Assembly (NCBI GenBank): GCA_029555925.1 | Contig: JAKPQU010000504.1 | Coordinates: 1 to 24,725 of the forward strand | Reading direction: 5' to 3' | Length of the DNA: 24,725 nt | Origin: Bacillota bacterium | GTDB lineage: Bacteria > Eremiobacterota > SpSt-956 > JAKJGF01 | In this document: one piece after another, positions 1 through 7,770 of the stretch | Position numbering within the stretch: the first letter of the stretch is position 1 | Layout: each line of letters opens with the position of its first letter | Notes under the pieces: generated by a model | The model's input: only the letters and a program-made list of their open reading frames with translations | What the model was told of the DNA's origin: nothing | The model's database searches: none | Translations under genes and position numbers: made by a program

Positions 1-126
1 ATGAAAGATTTACTGGAAGAAACCTTTGATATAAATCTTCAAAAACATTTTACTGTACTTTCGTTTTTGTTTATAATATTTTTAGTTCTCACATGTTTTT
101 TTCAGAAAAGAAAGGATGTGAAGTAA
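1..126 (+). CDS. Small single-pass membrane protein, or C-terminal end of a longer one
   Basis: An open frame runs from an ATG at the first base of the window to a TAA at 124-126, giving 41 residues. The first 17 residues are polar. They are followed by a hydrophobic stretch (about residues 18-34, LSFLFIIFLVLTCFF) and a short basic tail (QKRKDVK), which is the pattern of a membrane anchor with a cytoplasmic C-terminus. The frame is open at the window edge, so the true start may lie upstream and this may be only the end of a bigger gene. I do not recognise the family. A heptamer repeat array starts at the base after the stop codon. Confidence 0.45.
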   Translation: MKDLLEETFDINLQKHFTVLSFLFIIFLVLTCFFQKRKDVK

Positions 127-217
127 CAGTGATTAGTGATCAGTGAAAAGTGAAAAGTGAAAATATTACTTTACATGGTAATATAACTGATAACTGGTAA
201 CTGGTAACTGATAACTG
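127..217 (+). repeat. Heptamer arrays, two blocks, in the gap before the TPR kinase
   Basis: The first block (127-161) is five 7-bp units: cagtgat, tagtgat, cagtgaa, aagtgaa, aagtgaa. The second (183-217) is five units of the form RTAACTG. Between them is an inverted repeat, atattac (163-169) and gtaatat (178-184), around an 8-nt loop. The array starts right after the preceding stop codon and ends 6 bases before the ATG of the next gene, so it occupies almost the whole gap. Confidence 0.9.
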
Positions 218-223
218 ACAAAA

Positions 224-2572
224 ATGCCGTTATCTGTCGGAGATGAACTTAAAGGAAGATATAAAATAAAGGGAACCCTTGGTAAAGGGGGCATGGGGTC
301 AGTATATCTTGCAGAAGACTGGCTTCATAAAAGAGACTGTGCCGTAAAAGAAATGCTTGATAATTTTTCCGATGACCAGGAAAGGCAGGAAGCCATAAGA
401 CGTTTTCAGAATGAAGCACATATTCTGGTAACTCTTGAACATAAGAATATCCCGCGGATAATAGATTATTTTATTGAGAAAAACTGTTATTATCTTGTTA
501 TGGATTATGTAAAAGGCAAAAACCTTATGGAACTTATGGCAGAAAAGGGAAGATACCCGGAAGGAGATGTAATAGATTTAGGTGTTCAGATCTGTAATCT
601 CTTGATATATCTTCATGAACATAAACCGGACCCGATTGTATTCAGAGACATAAAACCTTCAAATATAATGATAGACCAGCAGGAAAATATTATGCTTGTA
701 GATTTCGGTCTTGCAAAAATATTACAGCCGAAGAAAACAGGAACTATAACCGGCACACCCGGATTTGCTTCGCCGGAACAATATCAGGGACTTGCCTATC
801 CTGTGTCCGATATCTACTCCCTTGGAGTAACCCTTTATTATCTTATGACAGATAGAGATCCGCAGCAAAATGTTCCCTTCAACTTTCCTCCTATAAGCCA
901 GAATCCGTCAGAACTGGAAAAAACTATAATGAAGGCAATTTCTATGAAGATAGAAGATAGATACCAGAGCGCGGCAGATATGAAAAAAGCCCTGTTGTTA
1001 TGCAGAAAAACAGAGATGAAAATGTTTTCTCCCGTTAAATCAGAAGATTTTGTTAAAGAAGTTTCTTCTGTTAAATCCGAAGAAACTGTCAGAGAAAATC
1101 TTACCATTGATGACCTTTCTAAAGATTTTAAAGCTGCCGACGGCGTTACAGAATTGACTCTTTCACCTGTCAAGAAGGGCAGGAATGCACACAAAATTAT
1201 GAATATTTCTTTTTATTTCATAATGGTATCAGTCATACTTGCCATTATATATTTTACCGGCAACAGTTATTATACAGACAGAAAAGCAGATATTTTATGT
1301 GACGAAGCCAGGGAACTTTATAAAAAAGAAGATTATGACGGTGCCATAAAAAAATATCAGGAAGTAATTGAGCTCAGGAGTGATTCTTTAAAAGCACACA
1401 GAGGAATCGGTGAAGCTTATTTAAAGCAAAAAGAATATGATAAGGCAAAACTTTCATTTGAGAGAGCTATGGATATTGATAAAGATGATGAAACATCACA
1501 TCTGGATATGGCACGGCTTTTTCTCGCGAAAAAAGATGTTTTCAATGCTCAGATATGGTATAAAAAGGTGCTTGTAATCAATAAAGATAATCCTGAAGTC
1601 ATTAATGGCCTGGGAGATTCTTATTTTGTCCTGAAAAATTATAAAGATGCAATAGATGAATATGAAAAATTGCTCGAACTGGAACCTAACAGTGTGCCGG
1701 TTCGAGTAAAAATAGGGCTTACCTATAAGAAAAAGAAAGACTATACAAATGCCATGAAATGGTTTACTCTGGCTCTTAAAGTTCAGGATGATTACCATCA
1801 GGCAAGGCTGGAAATGGCTGACATATATATTACAGGCAGAAAATATGATAAAGCCATAGAAGAATATAAAAAGATACTTGAATATAATCCCGATAATATA
1901 GATGCCACTAACGGCATAGGGGAGTGTTATAAAAGAAAAGAAGATTATGACAGTGCCCTTAAATGGTTCAAGAAATCTCTGGAAATGGATAAAAATTCCG
2001 TAGAAGGACTCCGTGGCAAGTCCGATATTTATATAATAAAAAATATAAAACTTGATGAAGTTCGCGCCAATATAAATAAAGCCATAAAATTAGAACCAAA
2101 TGATCCTTTGAATTACTATACAAAGGCCAATTATTATGTGATAAAAAAAGATTTTTCCTCTGCCATAGAATATTATAAGAAATCCATTAAATTAGATCCT
2201 GATATATATTATGTTCATTATAATCTCGGCAGGGTTTATGCATATCAGGACCATTACGATGATGCTATAAAAGAATATAAAAAAGCTATTGATATTGATC
2301 CTTTAGATCCTTATGTTCATTATAATCTTGGCAGAGCTTACTATAAAAAAGATAATATGGAAAGTGCCGTAAAAGAATATTTTATATCCATAAAACTTAA
2401 ATCTGATTATGTTGAACCATATTACGGACTTGCTTTGATATATCTTAAATCAGGTAAATTTAAAGAAGCTGCCGGTTATTTCAATAAAGTTATAGAGCTT
2501 GATCCTGATTGTGAACTTGCGGAACAATCCAGGAAAGGCCTTACTGTCATACAGTTTTATGGGATTAGGTAG
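224..2572 (+). CDS. Hanks-type Ser/Thr protein kinase with TM segment and C-terminal TPR array
   Basis: This 782-residue protein is a eukaryotic-like Ser/Thr kinase. The kinase domain spans about residues 12-262: glycine loop GKGGMGSVY (20-28), ATP-binding Lys42, C-helix Glu64, catalytic loop FRDIKPSN (140-147, Phe replacing the usual His), DFG at 160-162 and SPE at 183-185. The linker (265-325) is rich in Ser, Lys and Glu and contains repeated SVKSE-like words. One membrane segment follows at about 328-345. The remainder is about 12 TPR units of 34 residues. Units 10 and 11 are nearly identical in DNA (from 2210 and 2312, offset 102 bases), which suggests recent duplication. By analogy with other membrane STPKs the TPRs would lie outside the membrane and act as a sensor or scaffold; that is inference. 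No Shine-Dalgarno site is visible, because repeat DNA runs almost to the ATG. This ATG fits the normal distance to the kinase domain. Confidence 0.93.
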   Translation: MPLSVGDELKGRYKIKGTLGKGGMGSVYLAEDWLHKRDCAVKEMLDNFSDDQERQEAIRRFQNEAHILVTLEHKNIPRIIDYFIEKNCYYLVMDYVKGKNLMELMAEKGRYPEGDVIDLGVQICNLLIYLHEHKPDPIVFRDIKPSNIMIDQQENIMLVDFGLAKILQPKKTGTITGTPGFASPEQYQGLAYPVSDIYSLGVTLYYLMTDRDPQQNVPFNFPPISQNPSELEKTIMKAISMKIEDRYQSAADMKKALLLCRKTEMKMFSPVKSEDFVKEVSSVKSEETVRENLTIDDLSKDFKAADGVTELTLSPVKKGRNAHKIMNISFYFIMVSVILAIIYFTGNSYYTDRKADILCDEARELYKKEDYDGAIKKYQEVIELRSDSLKAHRGIGEAYLKQKEYDKAKLSFERAMDIDKDDETSHLDMARLFLAKKDVFNAQIWYKKVLVINKDNPEVINGLGDSYFVLKNYKDAIDEYEKLLELEPNSVPVRVKIGLTYKKKKDYTNAMKWFTLALKVQDDYHQARLEMADIYITGRKYDKAIEEYKKILEYNPDNIDATNGIGECYKRKEDYDSALKWFKKSLEMDKNSVEGLRGKSDIYIIKNIKLDEVRANINKAIKLEPNDPLNYYTKANYYVIKKDFSSAIEYYKKSIKLDPDIYYVHYNLGRVYAYQDHYDDAIKEYKKAIDIDPLDPYVHYNLGRAYYKKDNMESAVKEYFISIKLKSDYVEPYYGLALIYLKSGKFKEAAGYFNKVIELDPDCELAEQSRKGLTVIQFYGIR

Positions 2573-2623
2573 AAAAATTTTAAAAAAAATCCGCCTAAAT
2601 TATATTAGAACATTAAGATATTT

Positions 2624-2632
2624 TGTTATAAT
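2624..2632 (+). promoter_or_regulatory. Extended -10 promoter for the secreted protein gene
   Basis: TGTTATAAT is a full extended -10 element (TG-N-TATAAT). The -35 region is poor: TTAGAA at 2605-2610 is the best candidate. The predicted start of transcription, near 2639, would leave a leader of about 120 nt that contains the ~85 bp repeat at 2650-2730. Confidence 0.5.
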
Positions 2633-2649
2633 ATATTTACCGGGGTAAG

Positions 2650-2730
2650 CATAAATATTACATAGTATGCTCTCGTGACGGGTAACGCGTAACGGGAGGA
2701 AAACGTTTATTATATGCTTGTCAGGCCAGT
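2650..2730 (+). repeat. Dispersed ~85 bp element (family A), copy 1, built around GC-rich heptamers
   Basis: The core is three heptamers (cgtgacg, ggtaacg, cgtaacg; 2674-2694) followed by GGAGGA. It aligns over its whole length with 11780-11862, including the flanks: cataaata...tatgctc before the core and aaaac.tttatta.atgctt...cagg.cagt after it. In this copy the flanks contain a perfect 7-bp inverted repeat, aagcata (2647-2653) and tatgctt (2713-2719), so the element can fold back around its core. It lies in the predicted leader of the downstream gene. Confidence 0.85.
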
Positions 2731-2743
2731 AAAAAGCTTATAA

Positions 2744-2748
2744 AGGAG
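2744..2748 (+). promoter_or_regulatory. Shine-Dalgarno site that decides the start at GTG 2758
   Basis: AGGAG directly abuts an ATG at 2749, which is too close for initiation there. It is 9 bases from the in-frame GTG at 2758, and starting at that GTG gives a clean signal peptide. Confidence 0.7.
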
Positions 2749-2757
2749 ATGGTTTCT

Positions 2758-3972
2758 GTGAAAATATTAGCATGTCATATGATTTTATTGTTATTGCTCT
2801 GTTCCTTTTCAGTTGCAAAGGGTGAAGATTATTTTGATTATAAATATTATGACGGTAAAGGCCTTGTTACATTTTCAGGAATGACACTTATGTCCATAAC
2901 AGATAAGGCTGGTAAACTGACACCTTATGACAGAGCAAAGGTAATAGCAGATAGATTGAACTACCTTCTGAACAGCGGAAAGAATTCACCGGAATCCTTT
3001 GTCGTAGGTTATAACGGCGGAGAGGTACTTATTCAGTCTGTTGATCCTTCCGGTAAAAATACTATAGTAACAGTTGACGGCAATATGGCAAAAAAATTTC
3101 GCGGAGCCAGCGGAAGCAGAACTACCCTTGCTTACTGGTGGCTTTCACTGCTCAGGGATAATTTACTTATAACCCAGGGATTACAGCCAAGATATGCTGT
3201 ACCATACGGGAAAGGCTATGCTCTGGAAAGAATTTACATGAAAGCCATCGAACACGGCGATTATGAAGGAGGCCCTATAAGTCCGTCTATTCTACAGGAT
3301 ACAGTGAGAGAACTGTCATATAACGATCCCGCTTTTATAAATGATATTAACCAGCTTTATACATCAATACCGGCTGAATTTAATCTTGCCTCTGCACGTT
3401 CTATAGATAAAGATCTTTCATATAATTATTCAACTGATAAACCCAGCGTACCGGGCCCGGATTTTAATGAAAATCGATATTATGCGAGCACTATTGAATA
3501 TACCGCTCCAACGCCGAAACCTACTCCTAAAGTAAGTGTTTCCTATAGTGAAAAGCCAAAAGTAACTCCAAAGCCGACTCCCAAGGTTACCTACGTTCCG
3601 CCGCCCCAAAAGACACCGGAGCCATATTACAAAGAAACCTATACTCCCACCTATTATGAACCGCCTGTTCCTTCTGTGCCTGATTTCCCGTCTGATGCAC
3701 CTCAGACATTACCGCCTAATATGCGCATGAAAAATCTAAATATCACATCTGATGGCCTGTTCACTACTTCTTTTGAAGAACAATCAGATAATTCTATATC
3801 TCAGGTTCATTATATTCTTCTGAATTCCAGTAAAGAAGAATTAGAGAGCGAAACAGTAACAGCCTTTCCTTTTAAATGTAATTTGAAGAAAAAATCAGAT
3901 GCGAAATTTTTTCAGGTGAAAATAGATTATAAAAACGGAAGGTCTTCCTCAACTGTTTATAAATTGAAGTAA
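2758..3972 (+). CDS. Secreted protein of unknown function with a proline-rich linker
   Basis: Starting at GTG 2758 the product has 404 residues. The N-terminus (KILACHMILLLLLCSFSVAKG) is a typical signal peptide, with likely cleavage after Ala20. The first domain, about 25-225, is unassigned. It includes a stretch (about 38-70: FSGMTLMSITDKAGKLTPYD, then RAKVIADRLN) that reminds me of the short segment G-x-x-L-x-x-I...L-[ST]-P-x-x-R-A-x-x-I-x-x-R-[IL] seen in the periplasmic part of some mechanosensitive-channel-like proteins; this is a resemblance from memory only. Residues 249-320 are a Pro/Thr/Lys-rich linker with repeated PTPK units. The last ~80 residues look like a compact beta-rich domain. 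The gene is flanked by kinase genes and converges on the one at 4035-6473. I do not recognise a family, and no catalytic motif stands out. Confidence 0.8.
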   Translation: MKILACHMILLLLLCSFSVAKGEDYFDYKYYDGKGLVTFSGMTLMSITDKAGKLTPYDRAKVIADRLNYLLNSGKNSPESFVVGYNGGEVLIQSVDPSGKNTIVTVDGNMAKKFRGASGSRTTLAYWWLSLLRDNLLITQGLQPRYAVPYGKGYALERIYMKAIEHGDYEGGPISPSILQDTVRELSYNDPAFINDINQLYTSIPAEFNLASARSIDKDLSYNYSTDKPSVPGPDFNENRYYASTIEYTAPTPKPTPKVSVSYSEKPKVTPKPTPKVTYVPPPQKTPEPYYKETYTPTYYEPPVPSVPDFPSDAPQTLPPNMRMKNLNITSDGLFTTSFEEQSDNSISQVHYILLNSSKEELESETVTAFPFKCNLKKKSDAKFFQVKIDYKNGRSSSTVYKLK

Positions 3973-3982
3973 TTTTTTAATG

Positions 3983-4037
3983 AGTGCCGAATCGCGAAGT
4001 GTGAAGGGTGATGCGTATTTAAACACTTCACACTTCA
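3983..4037. repeat. Heptamer array between convergent genes, forming an 11-bp stem
   Basis: The left half reads as 7-bp units on the plus strand (agtgccg, aatcgcg, aagtgtg, aagggtg, atgcgta). The right half (cacttca, cacttca) is the same type on the minus strand. The halves pair perfectly over 11 bp, gaagtgtgaag (3996-4006) with its complement (4026-4036), around a 19-nt loop. No U-tract follows on either strand, so it is not a classical intrinsic terminator. The minus-strand gene takes its stop codon from the array. Confidence 0.85.
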
Positions 4038-6473
4038 CTCAGTTACGTCTTTTACGCCTCGAAAACCACAGAATGTAATACGATCCTGGGGAGCAGCCCA
4101 TCTTCTGTTTGAACATTGAAAGAAGTAGTCATAATTTGCTTTCCATGAACCACCTCTGGCAATCTTATATTTACCTGTAGAAGGACCCTGTGGGTTTGAA
4201 GAGGGACCTTTTGTGTAATAAGTGTCTTCATACCAGTCATAACACCATTCCCATACATTCCCCGCCATGTCTTCCACTCCATAAATACTTGCGCCTTCGG
4301 GGATTATACCTGTAGGTATGGTGCCTCTGTTGTTATTTATATTCATCATACGGGCTATTATATCTTTCCTGGTAATATTAAGATTATTACATTTATTGGG
4401 ATCCCATGTTTCTCCCCAGGGATATAAGAGACCTTCCGGCCCTGCAGCAGCTTTTTCCCATTCTGCCTCTGTAGGAAGCCTTTTACCTGCCCATTTTAAA
4501 TAAGCACATGCATCATTCCAGGTAAGGCATGTTACAGGATAGTTGCCTGCCCCCGAGGAATAATATTTTCCATAGTCTCCTTCAGTTTTGTATTTAGTTT
4601 CTTTTACAAATTTTTCATACTGGAGATTTGTGACAGGGTATTTATCTATATAATAATCATCAAGATAAACTGTATGCCTGGGATTATTCTGGCCTCCCTG
4701 CTTCCCCATAAGGAAATTACCTGCAGGGATTAATATCATATCCCCCTGATCAATTTCATTTTTTATACTTGCAGGAAGAACTCTGGTAACGGACGGCTTT
4801 TTATCCGGTTTCTCTATATAATCTTCTTCATGGAGTTCAGGAAGCAGACATGTTAAATTATGTTTTCTGGCTATTCTTATCAGTTCTTCTTCATCCATCT
4901 CAGGAAGTATCTTTTTTAATTTCATATGTTCAAGAAATTCTGCAATTACAGCACAGAAACATATCAGATCATATTCAGGAGGATATGCTTCCAGTATTGT
5001 TTCTTCCAGTGCATAATCGGGTATTCCCATACTGACCAGCCAGGGGGTAAATTCAAGGTTTTGCAGATGATATCTTCCTTCATCAGGATATTTTCTGCAT
5101 ATATCAATGAGTTCATTAATATCATATGCTCTGGAACCGTTTCTGAACGTAAAAGGTTCAAATTCTGTCTTTATTTGTTTTTTTGCAGGCGGCTCTTCTC
5201 TGTAGGAATGATCTACGAGAGGTAAATCGGTTGATTTATAATCCTTTGTATCAGGTATTTTCATTCTCACTGTTGACTTTGTCTGTATTATAGAAGGTAA
5301 TTGCATATGAGTGTTATAATCGGATGTTTTTATACTTACCGGTTCACCAGAGGTTATTTTAGAAGGCTCTGAAGGCTCTTCTGTAATTTTATCTTTTCCC
5401 GCCCTGGATGGTTTGTCACCGCATTTTTTACAGAATTTATAACCTTTCTTATTTATTGTCAAACAGATAGAACATTTCTCTCCGTCTTCACCTGATAGAG
5501 CTATCTTCATTTCCATAGCACTGGCAAATCGATTCTTCATATCAGGTTGAACTGCTTTTTGTATGATAAGATCTATCCTGTCTGAAACAGAGGGATTAAT
5601 AGAACGTGCAAGAGGAAAAACAAAGGGCATTTCACCGGGATAACGGTTTGTCAGAAGGTAGTGCATTGTAGCGCCCAGACTGTATATATCAGAACGTGCA
5701 TCTGTCTGACCCGAACCATATTGCTCTGGAGCGGCAAATCCTGCAGTGCCTATTGCTCTTGTATCTCTTTCTTTTCCTTCTTTATAAACCCTTGTAGCTC
5801 CGAAATCAATTACTTTAATGTTACCTTCTCTGTCTACCATAAGATTATCAGGTTTTAAATCTCTATATATAATAGGAGGATCCTGATTGTGAAGATAATC
5901 CAGGACATCAGCAATCTGTATCGCCCAGTTAACAACTGCTTCTTCAGGCAGAAATTCAGGCATAGTTTGTTCAATTATATGTTCCATTACCCTGCCATCA
6001 ATATATTCAATTACAAGATAACATGCCCCGCTTTCTATGAATAACTCATAGGCTTTTACAATATGGGGATGTTTCAGGCGAATTAATGTTTCTCTTTCCT
6101 GAGTAAGACATACCATGAGTTTGAGCTGTTCTTCTCTATCAGTAGATGCTGCTTCTTTTATAATATACCATTCATTATCATTGATATCCTGGGCCATATA
6201 AATAGCACCCATCCCACCTGCAGTGAGATAGTAAAGGGAATATTTATTATTTATAATGGTTCCGTCTGAATGGACCATAAGGGTAACACCCTGGGAATCT
6301 ACTTTCCCGTCAGGTGCAGGAATTCTATTTGAAAACATAGATAAGGAAGGGACAACTGTCTTGTAAGGATTAATATTGCCGGTAGAACCTGTTGTTTTTC
6401 TAAGTGGTTTTCCACAGCTATTACAGAAACGACTTGTCTGGTCATTTATATTTCCACAAAAAGTACACTCCAC
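4035..6473 (-). CDS. Zinc ribbon - Ser/Thr kinase - FGE-sulfatase-fold fusion protein
   Basis: This 812-residue protein starts at a GTG with AAAGGA nine bases upstream. Domains in order: a CxxC...CxxC zinc ribbon (Cys3, 6, 17, 20); a Hanks kinase at about 77-330 (loop AGGMGAIY 85-92, Lys106, Glu128, YRDLKPDN 203-210, DFG 223-225, APE 248-250); a second ribbon (Cys334, 337, 348, 351); a disordered linker; a helical segment at about 441-550 (FTFRNGSRAYDINELIDICR onward); and a sulfatase-modifying/FGE (C-type-lectin-like) domain at 577-810 with RLPTEAEWEKA, GNVWEWCYDWY and RGGSW. The kinase motifs look complete. The FGE domain lacks both catalytic cysteines of true formylglycine-generating enzymes: at +2 and +7 after GGSW it has Ala and Phe. 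A binding or scaffold role is therefore more likely than oxidation. No membrane segment is visible, so it should be cytoplasmic. The last codons and stop lie in heptamer repeat DNA. Confidence 0.92.
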   Translation of the reverse strand: MECTFCGNINDQTSRFCNSCGKPLRKTTGSTGNINPYKTVVPSLSMFSNRIPAPDGKVDSQGVTLMVHSDGTIINNKYSLYYLTAGGMGAIYMAQDINDNEWYIIKEAASTDREEQLKLMVCLTQERETLIRLKHPHIVKAYELFIESGACYLVIEYIDGRVMEHIIEQTMPEFLPEEAVVNWAIQIADVLDYLHNQDPPIIYRDLKPDNLMVDREGNIKVIDFGATRVYKEGKERDTRAIGTAGFAAPEQYGSGQTDARSDIYSLGATMHYLLTNRYPGEMPFVFPLARSINPSVSDRIDLIIQKAVQPDMKNRFASAMEMKIALSGEDGEKCSICLTINKKGYKFCKKCGDKPSRAGKDKITEEPSEPSKITSGEPVSIKTSDYNTHMQLPSIIQTKSTVRMKIPDTKDYKSTDLPLVDHSYREEPPAKKQIKTEFEPFTFRNGSRAYDINELIDICRKYPDEGRYHLQNLEFTPWLVSMGIPDYALEETILEAYPPEYDLICFCAVIAEFLEHMKLKKILPEMDEEELIRIARKHNLTCLLPELHEEDYIEKPDKKPSVTRVLPASIKNEIDQGDMILIPAGNFLMGKQGGQNNPRHTVYLDDYYIDKYPVTNLQYEKFVKETKYKTEGDYGKYYSSGAGNYPVTCLTWNDACAYLKWAGKRLPTEAEWEKAAAGPEGLLYPWGETWDPNKCNNLNITRKDIIARMMNINNNRGTIPTGIIPEGASIYGVEDMAGNVWEWCYDWYEDTYYTKGPSSNPQGPSTGKYKIARGGSWKANYDYFFQCSNRRWAAPQDRITFCGFRGVKDVTE

Positions 6474-6658
6474 AAGGTAAAATCCTTTCTGTATTAGTAA
6501 TAGAGTTAAAAAGTCATTAATTTATTCTGAATTCCCTTTTTTAATTCCTCTATTCTCTAAAAATATTATATCATAAAAAATATCTCTGCTCCAAATATGG
6601 ATAGTGTTTTTTAAGACAGGTAGATTCACTTCTACTGAAAAAGATTTACACAAAATTT

Positions 6659-6671
6659 ATGACACAGTCAT
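6659..6671. promoter_or_regulatory. Palindrome ATGAC-ACA-GTCAT, possible operator
   Basis: A perfect 5-bp dyad with a 3-base spacer sits in the divergent gap and is followed by a T-run to 6678. It could be an operator for a dimeric regulator or a weak hairpin-plus-U-tract terminator. I recognise no specific regulator for it. Confidence 0.3.
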
Positions 6672-6802
6672 TTTTTTATCTATAAAAACCTTACGTTTTA
6701 TGTAAAAGTTTATTTACTTTCCTCACGTCAAGCATTATACTATAAATTAATTTTTGTGTCGAGTGTTGTTAAAAATATTCTAAAAGAGTAATACCGATTG
6801 TC

Positions 6803-6831
6803 TTGTATTTATCTTAATGTCTTGCTATAAT
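6803..6831 (+). promoter_or_regulatory. Sigma70-type promoter of the receiver / L,D-transpeptidase operon
   Basis: TTGTAT (6803-6808), a 17-bp spacer, then TATAAT (6826-6831) preceded by TG-C, which makes an extended -10. The predicted transcription start near 6838 leaves a leader of about 32 nt before the ATG at 6870. Confidence 0.7.
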
Positions 6832-6869
6832 TATCATAGTTTTATTTTTAACAATTATATAATAGTTAT

Positions 6870-7763
6870 ATGAGTATTTTTAAAAAAATAAGAGATTTAT
6901 TAAAAACAGATTTGCTGGCATGTATTATAACAGATAGGCCTGTTGATACGGACGTGCCATGTACTGATGAACATGGTAAAGATGTTGCAAAGATTTATTA
7001 CAGCGGTGCCTGGAAAGAAGAAGGAGTCGCAAAGTGGGCTTTTTTTGAAGAAAAAGACAATACCTTATACAGCACTGTTAAATTAAATGAAGATATTGCA
7101 AAAGACGATGGAGAAGCATTATGTGACTCTTCAGGCCGGAATAAAACAGAGGAAAAGAAAGAAGTTACAGCGGAAAAGTCTGAGGAAATTATAATAAAAG
7201 AAGTTTCTTCGGAAGAGAAGCTTATAGAAGAGGTCGTTTCGATTACTGAAATGGGACGAACTCGAAGTCGATATCAGACAGAAGAGGAATCTGTAACGGA
7301 CGGTTTAATAGATCAGAGAGAAGTTACAGGTAATAAGAAAAAGATAAAAGTTTTTTTTGCTGAAGATAACAGAAGTTTTCAGATAATTATCCAGAAGCTT
7401 CTGGAGAAAAGTGATGATATGGAATTGCTGGACTGGGCTACAGATGGTAGAGATGCTGTCGAAAAAATAAAAAAACTGGATACAGTCCCTGATGTTGTTT
7501 TAATGGATATTGCTATGCCAAGACTGGATGGTATATCGGCGATAAAAGAGATTTTAGCCTTTAATAATTCTCTAAAAATAGTTATGTTAACTGCTTTTGG
7601 AGATAAATTACATGTTCAGGGTGCTTTCGATGCAGGTGCTACTGGATTTTTAAGAAAAGATGCAGGATTACCGTTAATCAGAGAAGCTATAAAACAGGCA
7701 GCCCGCGGAGGAAGGCCTGTTCATAAAGAAGTTGCTCATTATCTTAAGGAAGAGATGAATTAA
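6870..7763 (+). CDS. Response-regulator receiver protein with an N-terminal lineage-type domain, no DNA-binding output
   Basis: The 297-residue protein has three parts. Residues 9-60 are a short domain ending YYSGAWKEEGVAKWAFFE. A charged linker (65-157) carries the motif EEVVSITEMGRTRSRYQT (120-137). A receiver domain (158-282) follows, with Glu165-Asp166, phospho-acceptor Asp213 (LMDIAMP), Thr241 and Lys263. The receiver resembles the NarL/FixJ type (GATGFLRKDAG), but the LuxR-type HTH that normally follows is absent: the chain ends 15 residues after the receiver. It probably acts as a phosphorylation-controlled protein partner. Its neighbour, 7 nt downstream, is a paralog with the same N-terminal domain and linker motif. 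The start has no clear Shine-Dalgarno site but fits the conserved N-terminus of the paralog. The cognate kinase is not evident from position. Confidence 0.9.
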   Translation: MSIFKKIRDLLKTDLLACIITDRPVDTDVPCTDEHGKDVAKIYYSGAWKEEGVAKWAFFEEKDNTLYSTVKLNEDIAKDDGEALCDSSGRNKTEEKKEVTAEKSEEIIIKEVSSEEKLIEEVVSITEMGRTRSRYQTEEESVTDGLIDQREVTGNKKKIKVFFAEDNRSFQIIIQKLLEKSDDMELLDWATDGRDAVEKIKKLDTVPDVVLMDIAMPRLDGISAIKEILAFNNSLKIVMLTAFGDKLHVQGAFDAGATGFLRKDAGLPLIREAIKQAARGGRPVHKEVAHYLKEEMN

Positions 7764-7770
7764 TTATTAG

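Larger units (their letters stand above)
6474..6869. other. Divergent intergenic region, 396 bp
   Basis: I see no gene here. The region separates the minus-strand kinase from the plus-strand receiver operon. It contains a good promoter at 6803-6831, a weaker candidate (TTTACT 6713-6718, 17 bp, TATACT 6736-6741), and a minus-strand TATAAT (complement of 6565-6570) with no convincing -35. It also holds an ATGAC-ACA-GTCAT palindrome (6659-6671) followed by seven T. Unlike most gaps in the window, it has no heptamer array. Confidence 0.6.

Noticed and set aside
838..1798. Reverse-strand frames inside the TPR kinase gene
   Set aside because: They mirror the strong codon pattern of the kinase and TPR frame and show no protein-like motifs.
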